Part shown: one piece after another, positions 47,077 to 56,355 of the stretch
Position numbering within the stretch: position 1 is the stretch's first letter
How the letters are laid out: each line of letters opens with the position of its first letter
Made by a program: the position numbers and the translations under genes
Assembly: GCA_946411505.1 (NCBI GenBank)
Contig: CAMKEG010000001.1
Span: 620,001-684,000, forward strand
Length of the DNA stretch: 64,000 nt
Direction: 5' to 3'
DNA from: an uncultured Treponema sp.
Lineage (GTDB): Bacteria > Spirochaetota > Spirochaetia > Treponematales > Treponemataceae
The notes under the pieces: model-generated
What the model saw: only the letters and a program-made list of their open reading frames with translations
Databases searched by the model: none
Told to the model about the DNA's origin: nothing

Positions 47077-49071
47077 AGTCTCCGCGTTGTACACGCCAAG
47101 CAAGCGGACGCCCTGCGCCTCTTTTTCAAGCGCCTCCAAAACGCCGCTTACATATTCAACGTTGCGCTCGTCGGGGCTAAGCTCCGCGTCCGCGTAAAAG
47201 TTGTACTTCCAAGTCTCTCCGTGAACCGGCCGCGACTCCAGCCTGGTAAGGTTCAGCTTGTTCTTGTCAAAAACGCCAAGGCACTTGTAAAGGCTTCCCG
47301 GCTCGTTTTTTGTACTGAACACAAATGAAACCGCGTTGGGCTTGACTCCTTCCGCCTTTTGCGCGCGGAATGCCAGCGAGGCCGCCAAGTCGCCCTTTTT
47401 GCGCGCCACAAAATGGTTTGCCGCGATTACAAAAAAGCGCGTGTAGTTTTTTGGGTCGTCTTCTATCGAGTCTTCGATTACACAAAGCTTGTAGTACTTG
47501 GCGTTGACAGCGCTCGCGATCGCGGCGTTTACCTTTGAGTCCTTTTCGGAAACAAATTTCGCCGCGCTGGCGGTTGAGGCCGCGTCAATCTTGTTCCAGT
47601 CGGAATGTTCCGCCAAAAACTTGGAGCACTGGGCAAAGCCCTGCGGATGCGAGTAAACAGACTTAATGCCGGAAAGCGCCGCGCCCTTCACTCCCAAAAG
47701 CGCGTGCTGAATTCGCAAGGTCACGCTAGAGACAATGCTTACGTCCTCAAAGACCGCAAGGTTGTCGTAGTTTTCGTAGACGCTTCCGGCTAAAGAATTT
47801 TCAATCGGAACCATGCCGTAGTCGGCTCGGCCGTCCAAGACGCTCTGGAAAATTTCGCGGAATGAATCGACGGGAAGCGCCGTTGCCTGGTCGTCAAAGT
47901 GGCGGGTAATCGCCTGCTCGGCGTAGGCGCCGCGCTTTCCGCAAAAGGCCACGGTGATTTTTTTTGCGGAAACTTTTTTTGCGGCGGCCTTTTTGCTTTT
48001 TGCCGAAGAAATTTTTACCGGAGCCTCGTCGCGTCGCAAGTGGGCCACTTCCCTTCCGACAATCGGAGCCAAGGCGTCGATGTCGCGCATAAGCTTGTCA
48101 AACTGTTCCGGGTAAAGGGACTGAGGGCCGTCGCTTAGGGCCTTGTCAGGATTGCAATGCACTTCGACGATGATTCCGTCTGCGCCGGCCGCGATTGAGG
48201 CAAAGGCCATAGGGCTTACCTTGTCGCGGATGCCGAGCGCGTGGCTGGGGTCAACGATTATCGGAAGATGGGTAAGACCGCGCAAAATCGGAACGGCGCT
48301 AAGGTCAAGCGTGTTGCGGGTGGCGCGCTCGTAGGTTCGGATTCCGCGCTCGCAAAGGATTACGTTCTCGCAGCCGCTTGACAAAAGGTATTCGGCGCTC
48401 ATAAGCCATTCTTCTATCGTGGCGCTTAGCCCGCGCTTTAAGATTACCGGCTTGTTTATTTTTCCAAGGCGCTTGAGCATTTCAAAGTTTTGCATGTTGC
48501 GGGCGCCAACTTGGTAGCAGTCGATTCCGGCCTTTTGCATTGCGGGAATGTATTCGGCGGCCACGCATTCAGTCACTACAGGAAGACCGTACTTGTCGCC
48601 GGCCTCCTTTAGAATCTTGCAGCCCTCCTCTCCCAAGCCTTGGAAGGAATATGGAGAAGTGCGCGGCTTGTAGGCTCCGCCGCGGAGAATCGTCGCTCCG
48701 CTTTCGGACACGCGCTTGGCCACCGCCATCATTTGCTCGCGGCTTTCGACCGCGCAGGGGCCGGCCATAGCGACAATCCGTTGGCCGCCGACGCGGATCA
48801 ACTGGCCGCTGGGCGAAGGAATTTCGACGACGGAATTTTGGGGCTTGAATTCGCGGCTTGCCATTTTGTATGGCTTTGAAATGGGAATCACGCGCTCAAC
48901 GCCGGGCAAAACCTCGACTTCGTGCGGGTCCATTTTAAGGCGGCCCACGGCGGCGATGATTGTCTTTTCTTCGCCGGCGATTTCGTTGGTCTTGAAATTT
49001 TGGCTCCCCAAAAATTTCGCAAGCGCCTTTTTCTCTTCCGCGGAAATTCCGCTCTTCAATACAATTACCAT
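47071..49071 (-). CDS. Fusion: 3-deoxy-7-phosphoheptulonate synthase + prephenate dehydratase with ACT domain
   Basis: DAHPS: MAGPCAVESREQM, RGGAYKPRTSPYSFQG, PIIVDPSHA; Lys/Ala linker SSAKSKKAAAKKVSAKK; PDT: FCGKRGAYAEQA, GMVPIENSLAGSV, NYTRFFVIA; ACT ESRPVHGETWKYNFYAD. Confidence 0.9.
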   Translation of the reverse strand: MVIVLKSGISAEEKKALAKFLGSQNFKTNEIAGEEKTIIAAVGRLKMDPHEVEVLPGVERVIPISKPYKMASREFKPQNSVVEIPSPSGQLIRVGGQRIVAMAGPCAVESREQMMAVAKRVSESGATILRGGAYKPRTSPYSFQGLGEEGCKILKEAGDKYGLPVVTECVAAEYIPAMQKAGIDCYQVGARNMQNFEMLKRLGKINKPVILKRGLSATIEEWLMSAEYLLSSGCENVILCERGIRTYERATRNTLDLSAVPILRGLTHLPIIVDPSHALGIRDKVSPMAFASIAAGADGIIVEVHCNPDKALSDGPQSLYPEQFDKLMRDIDALAPIVGREVAHLRRDEAPVKISSAKSKKAAAKKVSAKKITVAFCGKRGAYAEQAITRHFDDQATALPVDSFREIFQSVLDGRADYGMVPIENSLAGSVYENYDNLAVFEDVSIVSSVTLRIQHALLGVKGAALSGIKSVYSHPQGFAQCSKFLAEHSDWNKIDAASTASAAKFVSEKDSKVNAAIASAVNAKYYKLCVIEDSIEDDPKNYTRFFVIAANHFVARKKGDLAASLAFRAQKAEGVKPNAVSFVFSTKNEPGSLYKCLGVFDKNKLNLTRLESRPVHGETWKYNFYADAELSPDERNVEYVSGVLEALEKEAQGVRLLGVYNAETR

Positions 49072-49073
49072 AT

Positions 49074-51572
49074 TTATCGTTCCGTGTTGAAGCTTACCGT
49101 GCGCAAGATGTCTCCAAAGACGCCGGCGGCCGTGACTCCAGCTCCCGCTCCGTAGCCGCGGACCGTAAGGGGAATCGGCTGGTAGCGCGCCGTGTAGAAG
49201 ACAAAGGCGTTCTCGCCGCCCTTTATCGCGTAAAGGGGATCTTCGGGGCCGACTTCAAACATTCCGACAGTACACTTTCCGTCCTGAACTGTGGCGCCCA
49301 TGCGCAAAACCTTGTTGTCTTTTTTGAGCGCGTCGATTTTTTTCTTAAAGTAGTCGTCGACTTGCGGAAGGCGCTTTAGGAATTCTTCGGTAGAGCCTGA
49401 CGTGTCAAAGTCTTCGGGGAAAACCTTGAGGACTTGAACGTCGCTAAGCTCGATGTCGTAGCCTGCCTCGCGCGCGATGATAAGGCCCTTTCTGGCCACG
49501 TCCATTCCGTTAAGGTCGTCGCGGGGGTCGGGCTCGGTGTAGCGCTTTTCCTTGGCTTCAAGAACGGCCTGACTAAAGGGAACGCCTTCGTCCAAGCGGC
49601 CAAAGATGTAAGAAAGCGAGCCTGACATGATTCCCATAAAGCGGGTAAGCTTGTCGCCCGAGCGGAAAAGGTTTTGCAGCGTGTCGATGATTGGAAGGCC
49701 CGCGCCTACGTTGGTCTCGTACAAGAAGCGACGGCGCTTTTTGTTGGCCGTCTTTCTAAGCTGCTTATAAAAGTCCATAGACATAGAGTTGGCCCTCTTG
49801 TTGGGAGTGGCGATCGACATTCCGGCTTCCAAAATGTCAAGGTAGCGCTCGGGCAAGTCGTAGCTGGCCGTGCAGTCCACAAAGACAGGGTTAAGCGGCT
49901 TTTTTTCGCGGACGAACTTTAGTATTTCGTCAACGCTTGTCTTTAGCGGCATCTTCTTTGTCGTCTCGCGCCAAGTCTTAAGGTCGATTCCGTTTTCGTC
50001 AATCATAAGGCCGTCAACTGTTGAGATTGCCATGACCTTGATGTCGATGCCTTGCGCGAGGAGGCTTTCCTGCTGCTCGCCGATTTGGTCAAGCAAGGTT
50101 CCGCCGATGTTGCCCGCTCCAAAAGCGAACACTTGAATCGACTGCGCCGTGTGGAAGAAAAAGTTGTGGGCCATGCGGACGGCGATGTCGCCCATTTCGC
50201 CTTCGATTACGGCGCTGATTGACCGTTCGCTGGAACCTTGCGCGATGGCAAGAACGCTGACTCCTGCGTTGGCGAGCGAATCAAAGAAGCGGCTTGCAAC
50301 GCCCAGCTGCTTTTTCATTCCGTCGCCTACGATGGAAACAATCGCGCAGTTGGAATAAATTTCTACAGGATTAATCACGCCGTCTTGTATTTCCAAATCA
50401 AACTCGCTGGCGATCGCTTCCTTCGCGCGGCCGGCCGATTCGTCGCGGACGCAAAAGCTGATTGTGTATTCCGAAGACGACTGGGTGATAAGAAGCACGG
50501 AAATGCCCGCGCGGGAGACCGCGTCAAAAATGCGGCCGGCGATTCCAGGCCTGTCGCGCATTCCGCTTCCGCTTACGGAAATAATCGAAGTCTTTTTAAG
50601 GCAAGAGATGCCGCGGACAAAATTCGCGCCTTCCTTTGCGCTTTCAAAGGGGCCTTTTCCGATTCTAGTTCCGCGCGCGCTTTTGTTGAGCGAGTTGAGG
50701 CTCCACGCCTCGATTCCCTTGGCGGCAAGAGGCGCCAAAGTTTTTGGATGGAGGACTTTAGAGCCAAAGAAGGCAAGCTCCATCGCCTCTTCGTATGTCA
50801 TGTCGTCGACCAAAATCGCGTCCTTCACGATGCGGGGGTCGGCCGTGTAAATGCCGTCAACGTCTGTCCAGAACTGGACTTTCTTTGACCCCATGCAGGC
50901 GCCCACAATCGCGGCGCTAAAGTCCGAGCCGTTCCTTCCCAAAAGGCCCGGAATCGGCTCCGCTCCCTCGCTTGGAATCCAAGAGCAGACAAAGCCCGGC
51001 ATCAAAAGAATTCTTGTCTGCGACTTGTATTCGCCGTCGCAGTAGGGGCGCAAAAGCTCGGCGGTCTTTGCGTAGTCGGCGCTGGCCTCTTTTTGGTTGC
51101 CGGTGGCCATGATGAATTTGCGGGAATTGAGGACGATTACGCTTTGCTTTTTGGCAAGGAGAACCGCTTCGACAATCGGAACGCAAAGCAATTCGCCCAT
51201 GCCCATAATGCGGCAGTGCGCGGTGTCCGTGCATTCGCCAAAAGCGACGACGGCTGTCAAAAGGTTTTGCAATTCGACAAACTTGTCCTCAAGGCTTTTC
51301 ATCACCGCGTCGGAATCAAAGCCGGGCAACTTGGACTGGAGCTCGCGGCAAATTTCCAAGTGAACCGCGCGCAATTCCTTTACAAAGCGTTCGGGGTTTT
51401 CGCCGCGGATTGAGCCGTCGATGCTCTCCTGCAATTTATTTGAAACGCCGGCGACAGCCGAAACGATTACGCTGACGCGCTCATTTTGCTGCTGCTCTAT
51501 AATGATGTCAGTTGAGTCAAGAATGCGACGGGCGTTTCCCATCGAGGTTCCGCCAAATTTAAGTGTAAGCAT
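49074..51572 (-). CDS. thrA: Bifunctional aspartate kinase / homoserine dehydrogenase
   Basis: KFGGTSMGN, GRNGSDFSAA, two ACT motifs, GAGNIGGTLL, ETNVGAGLPIIDTL, DPRDDLNGMDVARK. Confidence 0.95.
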   Translation of the reverse strand: MLTLKFGGTSMGNARRILDSTDIIIEQQQNERVSVIVSAVAGVSNKLQESIDGSIRGENPERFVKELRAVHLEICRELQSKLPGFDSDAVMKSLEDKFVELQNLLTAVVAFGECTDTAHCRIMGMGELLCVPIVEAVLLAKKQSVIVLNSRKFIMATGNQKEASADYAKTAELLRPYCDGEYKSQTRILLMPGFVCSWIPSEGAEPIPGLLGRNGSDFSAAIVGACMGSKKVQFWTDVDGIYTADPRIVKDAILVDDMTYEEAMELAFFGSKVLHPKTLAPLAAKGIEAWSLNSLNKSARGTRIGKGPFESAKEGANFVRGISCLKKTSIISVSGSGMRDRPGIAGRIFDAVSRAGISVLLITQSSSEYTISFCVRDESAGRAKEAIASEFDLEIQDGVINPVEIYSNCAIVSIVGDGMKKQLGVASRFFDSLANAGVSVLAIAQGSSERSISAVIEGEMGDIAVRMAHNFFFHTAQSIQVFAFGAGNIGGTLLDQIGEQQESLLAQGIDIKVMAISTVDGLMIDENGIDLKTWRETTKKMPLKTSVDEILKFVREKKPLNPVFVDCTASYDLPERYLDILEAGMSIATPNKRANSMSMDFYKQLRKTANKKRRRFLYETNVGAGLPIIDTLQNLFRSGDKLTRFMGIMSGSLSYIFGRLDEGVPFSQAVLEAKEKRYTEPDPRDDLNGMDVARKGLIIAREAGYDIELSDVQVLKVFPEDFDTSGSTEEFLKRLPQVDDYFKKKIDALKKDNKVLRMGATVQDGKCTVGMFEVGPEDPLYAIKGGENAFVFYTARYQPIPLTVRGYGAGAGVTAAGVFGDILRTVSFNTER

Positions 51573-51742
51573 AAGTTTTCCTTAAATAAAAAGTTTGGAA
51601 AATATTATAGTAAAAAGAGGAAAAAAATTCAACACAATTCGCCTCTGGCGGAATTGTGTTGTTCTCTCAAGGAATTGCAGTCGCGCTAACGCGCTCCGCC
51701 CGAATCAATTAGGTGGAACGGTCATTTAGCGGGGAACAGCTG

Positions 51743-52084
51743 TCAGCGCGGCTGGTTTTTTTCGTCAACGATGACGATGTTGGGCTTCCAGCCGTCGGCG
51801 TCGGCTTCCTCGATTTGCGTGTAAGTCACGATTATGACTTTGTCGCCGACGGCGGCCTTTCGCGCGGCCGCTCCGTTAAGGCAAATCTCGCCTTTTTTTC
51901 CGGGCATGATGTAGGTCGTAAGGCGCTCGCCGTTGTTGACGTTTAGGACGTCCACCTTTTCCCAAGGATGCATTCCGGCCTTTTTTAGAAGGCTCTTGTC
52001 AATCGTTATTGAGCCCACGTATTCCAAGTTGGCGTCCGTCACTGTGGCGCGATGAATTTTTGATTTTAAAACTGTTATTTGCAT
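51743..52084 (-). CDS. panD: Aspartate 1-decarboxylase proenzyme
   Basis: KSKIHRATVTDANLEYVGSITID with G-S cleavage site. Confidence 0.95.
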   Translation of the reverse strand: MQITVLKSKIHRATVTDANLEYVGSITIDKSLLKKAGMHPWEKVDVLNVNNGERLTTYIMPGKKGEICLNGAAARKAAVGDKVIIVTYTQIEEADADGWKPNIVIVDEKNQPR

Positions 52085-52089
52085 TCTAG

Positions 52090-52255
52090 TCCTCCTGTTA
52101 TGCCGCTGTTCGCGCGAGTTTTGTCACGAGCGCGATTGCCCGCCCGCGTGAGCGGGCAAGTAAATCATTTTTTATCGCAAAACGGCAACGCCGTAATGTT
52201 GCGGTTTATGCGGCGTCCTGCAATATTTGTCTTGCAAACAGTTTTTTCGCCGCTA
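52090..52255. repeat. Family A structured intergenic repeat, expanded copy A3 (upstream of panD)
   Basis: GCCGCTGTTCGCGCGAG...GCGCGA..., extra hairpins TTGCCCGC/GCGGGCAA and ACGGC/GCCGT, then TGTTGCGGTTTATGCGGCGTCCT...TTTTCGCCGCTA. Confidence 0.82.
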
Positions 52256-52307
52256 TTTCTCCTGAAAAATGTTTGCAAGCCTAAAAAAGCGGCACGAGTT
52301 TGGCCGG

Positions 52308-53090
52308 TCAAGGGTTCATGTCCAGCGCGACTTTAAGGCCCTGCAAGACCAAGTCGGGCAAGACCAAGTCAAAAAGGCCCGCGCTTTCAAAGGAACGGCT
52401 AAAGCCGCCCGTTCCAATCACAAAGGCCCTCTCCCCTCCAAAAACGCTTTCTTCCATTTTGGAAACAAGCTCGCGGACGGCGCCGGCCTGGCCGTAAAAA
52501 ACGCCCGACTGGATCGCCTCTATCGTTGACGAGCCGCAAACGTTCTTGGGCTGGACGACCTCGACGCTTGGAAGCTGCGCGGTTCCTTCGCTTAAGGCAT
52601 GGACGCTCATCGCGGCGCCGGGCAAAATCGCGCCTCCCAAGTACTCGTTGTTTTTTGTAATCACGTCAACGGTTGTGGCCGTGCCCATGTCGACGACAAT
52701 CAAGTTTTTGGCTCCGCCGGAAGACGCCGCCGCGCGGACGGCTCCAATCGCGCCCGCGATTCTATCGGCTCCGATTTCGCGCGGATTGGCGTATTTTATT
52801 TTTAGGCCGGTCTTTATTCCCGCCTGGATGAAAAGCGCTTCCTTAAAAAAATATTTTCTAAAGCAGTTTGAAAGCGAGTGGTTTATCGCCGGAACGACCG
52901 AGCAGCAGGCGATGCGCTCGACAGCCTTGTAGTCAAAATTGTTCAGCGCCAAAACGTCGCGGAAAAACAAGCCCAGCTCGTCGGAGCTTAGCCTTGGGTT
53001 TGTGGAGCGGCGGAACTGCAACGCCAATTTTTCGCCTTCAAAAAGGCCGCACTGAATCGTAGTGTTTCCAACGTCAACTGTTAAAAGCAT
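52308..53090 (-). CDS. coaX: Type III pantothenate kinase
   Basis: LLTVDVGNTTIQCGLF, DMGTATTVDV, GAILPG. Confidence 0.95.
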   Translation of the reverse strand: MLLTVDVGNTTIQCGLFEGEKLALQFRRSTNPRLSSDELGLFFRDVLALNNFDYKAVERIACCSVVPAINHSLSNCFRKYFFKEALFIQAGIKTGLKIKYANPREIGADRIAGAIGAVRAAASSGGAKNLIVVDMGTATTVDVITKNNEYLGGAILPGAAMSVHALSEGTAQLPSVEVVQPKNVCGSSTIEAIQSGVFYGQAGAVRELVSKMEESVFGGERAFVIGTGGFSRSFESAGLFDLVLPDLVLQGLKVALDMNP

Positions 53091-53760
53091 AGATTTTCCT
53101 TACAATGTCCTGAACCTGTCCATGAGCGACAATCGTTCCAAGGCCGCCGTAATTGCGCCATAAAACGCAAGGATGGCTCTTGGGCGTGATTTCCGACAGG
53201 TCGTTTGAAATGACAAAATCCGGCGGATTTTTTGCGGCGAAAAGTTTTTGTACGGCCGCCGCCCTCTCCTCTTGGCTTGCGTCCGAAGTCAATTTAAAGC
53301 CCACAAGGCGCGCGGCGGCGGACTTTTTCTTTGCCCACGCCGGAATCGACTCCAGAAGTTTGGGGTTCTTCTTAAGCTTCACCAAAAGCTTGTCGGCTCC
53401 GCTAAATTTGGAAACTTTTCCCGGCGTAAATTCTTTTCCGTCGGCGACAACGCTCTGCACCGTGTAGTCGCTGACCGCCGCCGCGTGAAAAATCAGGTCG
53501 TAAGAATTTGAGGCCAGTTGTTCCTTTAAAAGTTTTTGCAAATCTTCGCAAGAGCGGAAGTTTTTCACAGTGACATTTTCGGCCGGAGCTTTGGGCTGGA
53601 CGGCGCCTTCGGCCAAAAGGAAGTCGATTGCGGCGGCGGGATCCAGGTCTTGGATTGTCTTTGCGATTGAAAGAGCCGTTTTTCCGCTTGAGAAATTTGT
53701 GATTGAGCGAACGTCGTCGATTTTTTCGGAGCAGCCTCCGCCGGTAATCAAGACTTTCAT
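53074..53760 (-). CDS. coaB: Phosphopantothenate--cysteine ligase
   Basis: MKVLITGGGCSEKIDDVRSITNFSSGK; ATGA overlap with coaC; start corrected from the ORF track. Confidence 0.9.
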   Translation of the reverse strand: MKVLITGGGCSEKIDDVRSITNFSSGKTALSIAKTIQDLDPAAAIDFLLAEGAVQPKAPAENVTVKNFRSCEDLQKLLKEQLASNSYDLIFHAAAVSDYTVQSVVADGKEFTPGKVSKFSGADKLLVKLKKNPKLLESIPAWAKKKSAAARLVGFKLTSDASQEERAAAVQKLFAAKNPPDFVISNDLSEITPKSHPCVLWRNYGGLGTIVAHGQVQDIVRKIYAFNS

Positions 53761-54308
53761 TTCGTTCCTAACACTCCTTTCAAAAATTCGAATGCCTCGT
53801 AAGGCTCCGGCAGGCGGCCTACGCCCGCGTCTCCGCAAGCCAAGTGTCCTTGGGCCGGCTCCAAAATTTTGGCTCCCCAATCCTTTAGAGTTTGCAAGGA
53901 CTTTTGCGTGGCCGGGTGCAGGAACATGTTGGAGTTCATCGCGGGTGAGATAATAAAAGGCTTTTGAAAATTGTTGGCCAAGAAAAGCGCGCCCAAAAGG
54001 TTGTCGGCGATTCCTGCGGCCAGCTTGTTGATTGTGTCGGCGCTTGCAGGGTAGACCATAATCGCGTCGGCCCATTTTTGGCTTAGCGTTATGTGCGCGA
54101 TGGGCTCGCCTTCGTTGGTCCACATGTCGGCGTAAAGCTTGTTCTTGGAAAGGCCCTCAAAGGTGGCCTTTCCGACAAAGCGCAAGGCGTCCTCGGTGGC
54201 AATGACCTTGACTTCGTTTCCGTTTTTCACCAAAAGGCTTAGAAGCTCGGCGGCCTTGTAGCAGGAAATCGAGCCTGTCACGCACAGTAAAATTTTAGAC
54301 ATTGTCAA
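53757..54308 (-). CDS. coaC: Phosphopantothenoylcysteine decarboxylase
   Basis: VTGSISCYKAAELL, PASADTINKLAAGIADNLL, SPAMNSNMF. Confidence 0.93.
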   Translation of the reverse strand: MTMSKILLCVTGSISCYKAAELLSLLVKNGNEVKVIATEDALRFVGKATFEGLSKNKLYADMWTNEGEPIAHITLSQKWADAIMVYPASADTINKLAAGIADNLLGALFLANNFQKPFIISPAMNSNMFLHPATQKSLQTLKDWGAKILEPAQGHLACGDAGVGRLPEPYEAFEFLKGVLGTK

Positions 54309-55047
54309 TCAACCTCACGCCTTCCAAAAAGGCCGCCGCGTACAAGCGGCCGTCGTATTCGGTAACATAGTCAACCGTAAAGCCCGCTTCCGCAAGCGCC
54401 TTTTCCTTTTCGGCCACGCTCGACTTTTCCGCCAAAATTTTATGCAGCATCGGAGCCTTCTTCAGGCCTTCCGCGCTCAATTTTCTATTGCGGGAACTTA
54501 TCGCAAGGCCGTCTTCCTGGCGCACGATCGGACATGGCACGATGTTTATGTCCATGAAAAAGGCCTTTATCATTTCGCGCAAAAGAACATACTGCTGAAA
54601 GTCCTTCTCGCCAAAGTAGGCGTTTTTCGGGCGGACGATGTTAAAGAGCTTCATTACGACGGTAAGGACGCCGTCAAAGTGGCCGGGCCTCTTTGCCCCG
54701 CAAAGCAATTTTGAAAAATCGTTTTCGGTCACCTTGTACTTGTAGTCGTCGGGATACATTTCAGCATATGTGGGAGCGAACAAAATGTCGCAGCCGTTTT
54801 TTTCAAGCAAGGCCTTGTCGTCGTCAAAGTTTGCCGGGTAAGTGTTCAAGTCGTTCTTGTCGTTGAACTGCGTCGGGTTAAGGTAGACGCTCACGACGGT
54901 GACGTCGTTGTTCTCGCGGCATTTTTTTACAAGCGACATGTGGCCCTCGTGAAGGCCGCCCATAGTCGGAACAAAGCCCACGGATTTTTCGGCGCCAATC
55001 TTGGCGCGCTCCTCTTTAAATTCTTTTACGGTTCGTATGATTTTCAT
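54295..55047 (-). CDS. panC: Pantothenate synthetase
   Basis: VGFVPTMGGLHEGHMSLV, VSVYLNPTQF, FGEKDFQQ, SSRNRKLS. Confidence 0.95.
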   Translation of the reverse strand: MKIIRTVKEFKEERAKIGAEKSVGFVPTMGGLHEGHMSLVKKCRENNDVTVVSVYLNPTQFNDKNDLNTYPANFDDDKALLEKNGCDILFAPTYAEMYPDDYKYKVTENDFSKLLCGAKRPGHFDGVLTVVMKLFNIVRPKNAYFGEKDFQQYVLLREMIKAFFMDINIVPCPIVRQEDGLAISSRNRKLSAEGLKKAPMLHKILAEKSSVAEKEKALAEAGFTVDYVTEYDGRLYAAAFLEGVRLIDNV

Positions 55048-55056
55048 TTTTTTTAG

Positions 55057-55165
55057 TCCTCCAAACATTACGGCTGTTCGCGCGAGCCTGCTTGCAAGCG
55101 CGAATGTTGCCGCTTATGCGGCGCCGTTCATTTTTCGCTTTGCAACCGTTTAATCTCGCCGCTTA
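55057..55165. repeat. Family A structured intergenic repeat, copy A4 (panB-panC gap)
   Basis: TACGGCTGTTCGCGCGAGCCTGCTTGCAAGCGCGAATGTTGCCGCTTATGCGGCGCC...TCGCCGCTTA. Confidence 0.83.
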
Positions 55166-55915
55166 GTTTTCCTTCGTATATTTATCGTAATCATTCAGCG
55201 CGCCAAGAATCAAGTTCCAGCCGTCCATAAACTTATGGGCAAACTTGGGCGCGCCCTGCGTCATTCCCAAAGCGTCCTGCAAAACCAAAACCTGGCCGTC
55301 GCAGTCGCGGCCGCTTCCGATTCCAATAGTAGGAATTGAAACGGCATGGGTTATGCGGCCCGCCAAGTCGTCGGGAATGCATTCCAAGACAATGGCAAAG
55401 CAGCCGCATTTTTCGGCCAAAAGCGCTTCTTGGTAAATGCGCTCGGCCTCGCTGTCAGTCTTTCCCTGCTTTTTGTGGCCGCCCATAGCGTTGAAAAACT
55501 GAGGTGTAAGCCCAAGGTGCGCCATGACAGGAATTCCTGAGTCGACCAAATACTTTATCGTGTCGGCCTGAGTGTCGATTCGCTCAATCTTGACAGAGTT
55601 GGCGCCGGCTGCGAGCAAGCGGCCAGCGTTCTCAACCGTGTCGGCCAAGGATTTTCTTGTGGCCAAAAAAGGCATGTCGCCCACGATGAATTTGTCGGTT
55701 CCGGCGCGGACGGATTGGGTAAAGGCCTCCATCATGTCCATAGTTCCGCAAACTGTCGTCGGCTTTCCGCGCATGACCATTGAGCCGGAATCGCCGATAA
55801 GAATGCAGTCGACGTTTGACGCTCCTACGATTTTGGCGAAGGCCGCGTCGTAGCACGTAATCATTGAGATTTTTTTGCCCTCTTTTTTGAAGGCGGGAAA
55901 GTCTAGAACTGTCAT
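55163..55915 (-). CDS. panB: 3-methyl-2-oxobutanoate hydroxymethyltransferase
   Basis: MITCYDAAFAKI, LIGDSGSMVMRG, AHLGLTPQ, GIGSGRDCDGQVLV. Confidence 0.95.
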   Translation of the reverse strand: MTVLDFPAFKKEGKKISMITCYDAAFAKIVGASNVDCILIGDSGSMVMRGKPTTVCGTMDMMEAFTQSVRAGTDKFIVGDMPFLATRKSLADTVENAGRLLAAGANSVKIERIDTQADTIKYLVDSGIPVMAHLGLTPQFFNAMGGHKKQGKTDSEAERIYQEALLAEKCGCFAIVLECIPDDLAGRITHAVSIPTIGIGSGRDCDGQVLVLQDALGMTQGAPKFAHKFMDGWNLILGALNDYDKYTKEN

Positions 55916-55953
55916 AGTACCTGTCCTTTTAAAGTGATCAAGTCTGTGGAATT

Positions 55954-55982
55954 AGTATAATAAATTTTAATAAAAAGTGCAA
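55954..55982 (-). promoter_or_regulatory. Sigma-70-type promoter for panB
   Basis: Minus strand TTGCAC (55982-55977), 17-bp spacer, TATACT (55959-55954). Confidence 0.7.
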
Positions 55983-56010
55983 CCAATAGAAGTAATTCTA
56001 CTAGTTGCAC
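55977..56010 (-). terminator. Terminator-like hairpin overlapping the panB -35
   Basis: Minus strand GTGCAACTAGTAGAA-TTAC-TTCTATTGGTTGCAC (fully paired with two G-U) followed by TTTTTATT. Confidence 0.55.
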
Positions 56011-56025
56011 CGCTTCGTTCCGCCC

Positions 56026-56065
56026 TCAAAATTTTTGCCTAGTGTACACTAGGCAAAAATTTTGA
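56026..56065. repeat. 40-bp perfect palindrome (family C palindrome, copy 1)
   Basis: TCAAAATTTTTGCCTAGTGT|ACACTAGGCAAAAATTTTGA. Confidence 0.93.
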
Positions 56066-56355
56066 CAGCAATATATCATGTACACACTTATGGAATTGGC
56101 GTTATATTCCTAAACAACATGCCGAGGATACTTTTTTCCTTTTGGCAAGCGAATCCTTTTGCATGGCTAGTATTTCTTGCTGAAAAAATTAATATTGACA
56201 CCAATATAGTCATAATAATTACAGCGATTATTGAAATCATATTCGCGCTCTTCGCGCTTAGAGCCAACGTATATCTAGAGGAAGAAAACGGCAAGAAAAA
56301 AATAAAATTCACATTTGAGAAATTCCCCAAAAAAGAAAAGAAGGAGAAAATTAAA

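Noticed and set aside
53761-54123. N-terminal 121 codons of the 349-aa ORF 53074-54123
   Set aside because: This part lies inside coaC in another frame; MKVLITGG at 53760 with an ATGA overlap is the natural coaB start.
56026-56065. 40-bp palindrome as a bidirectional Rho-independent terminator
   Set aside because: T-run precedes and A-run follows the stem on both strands, opposite to the required A-stem-U order.
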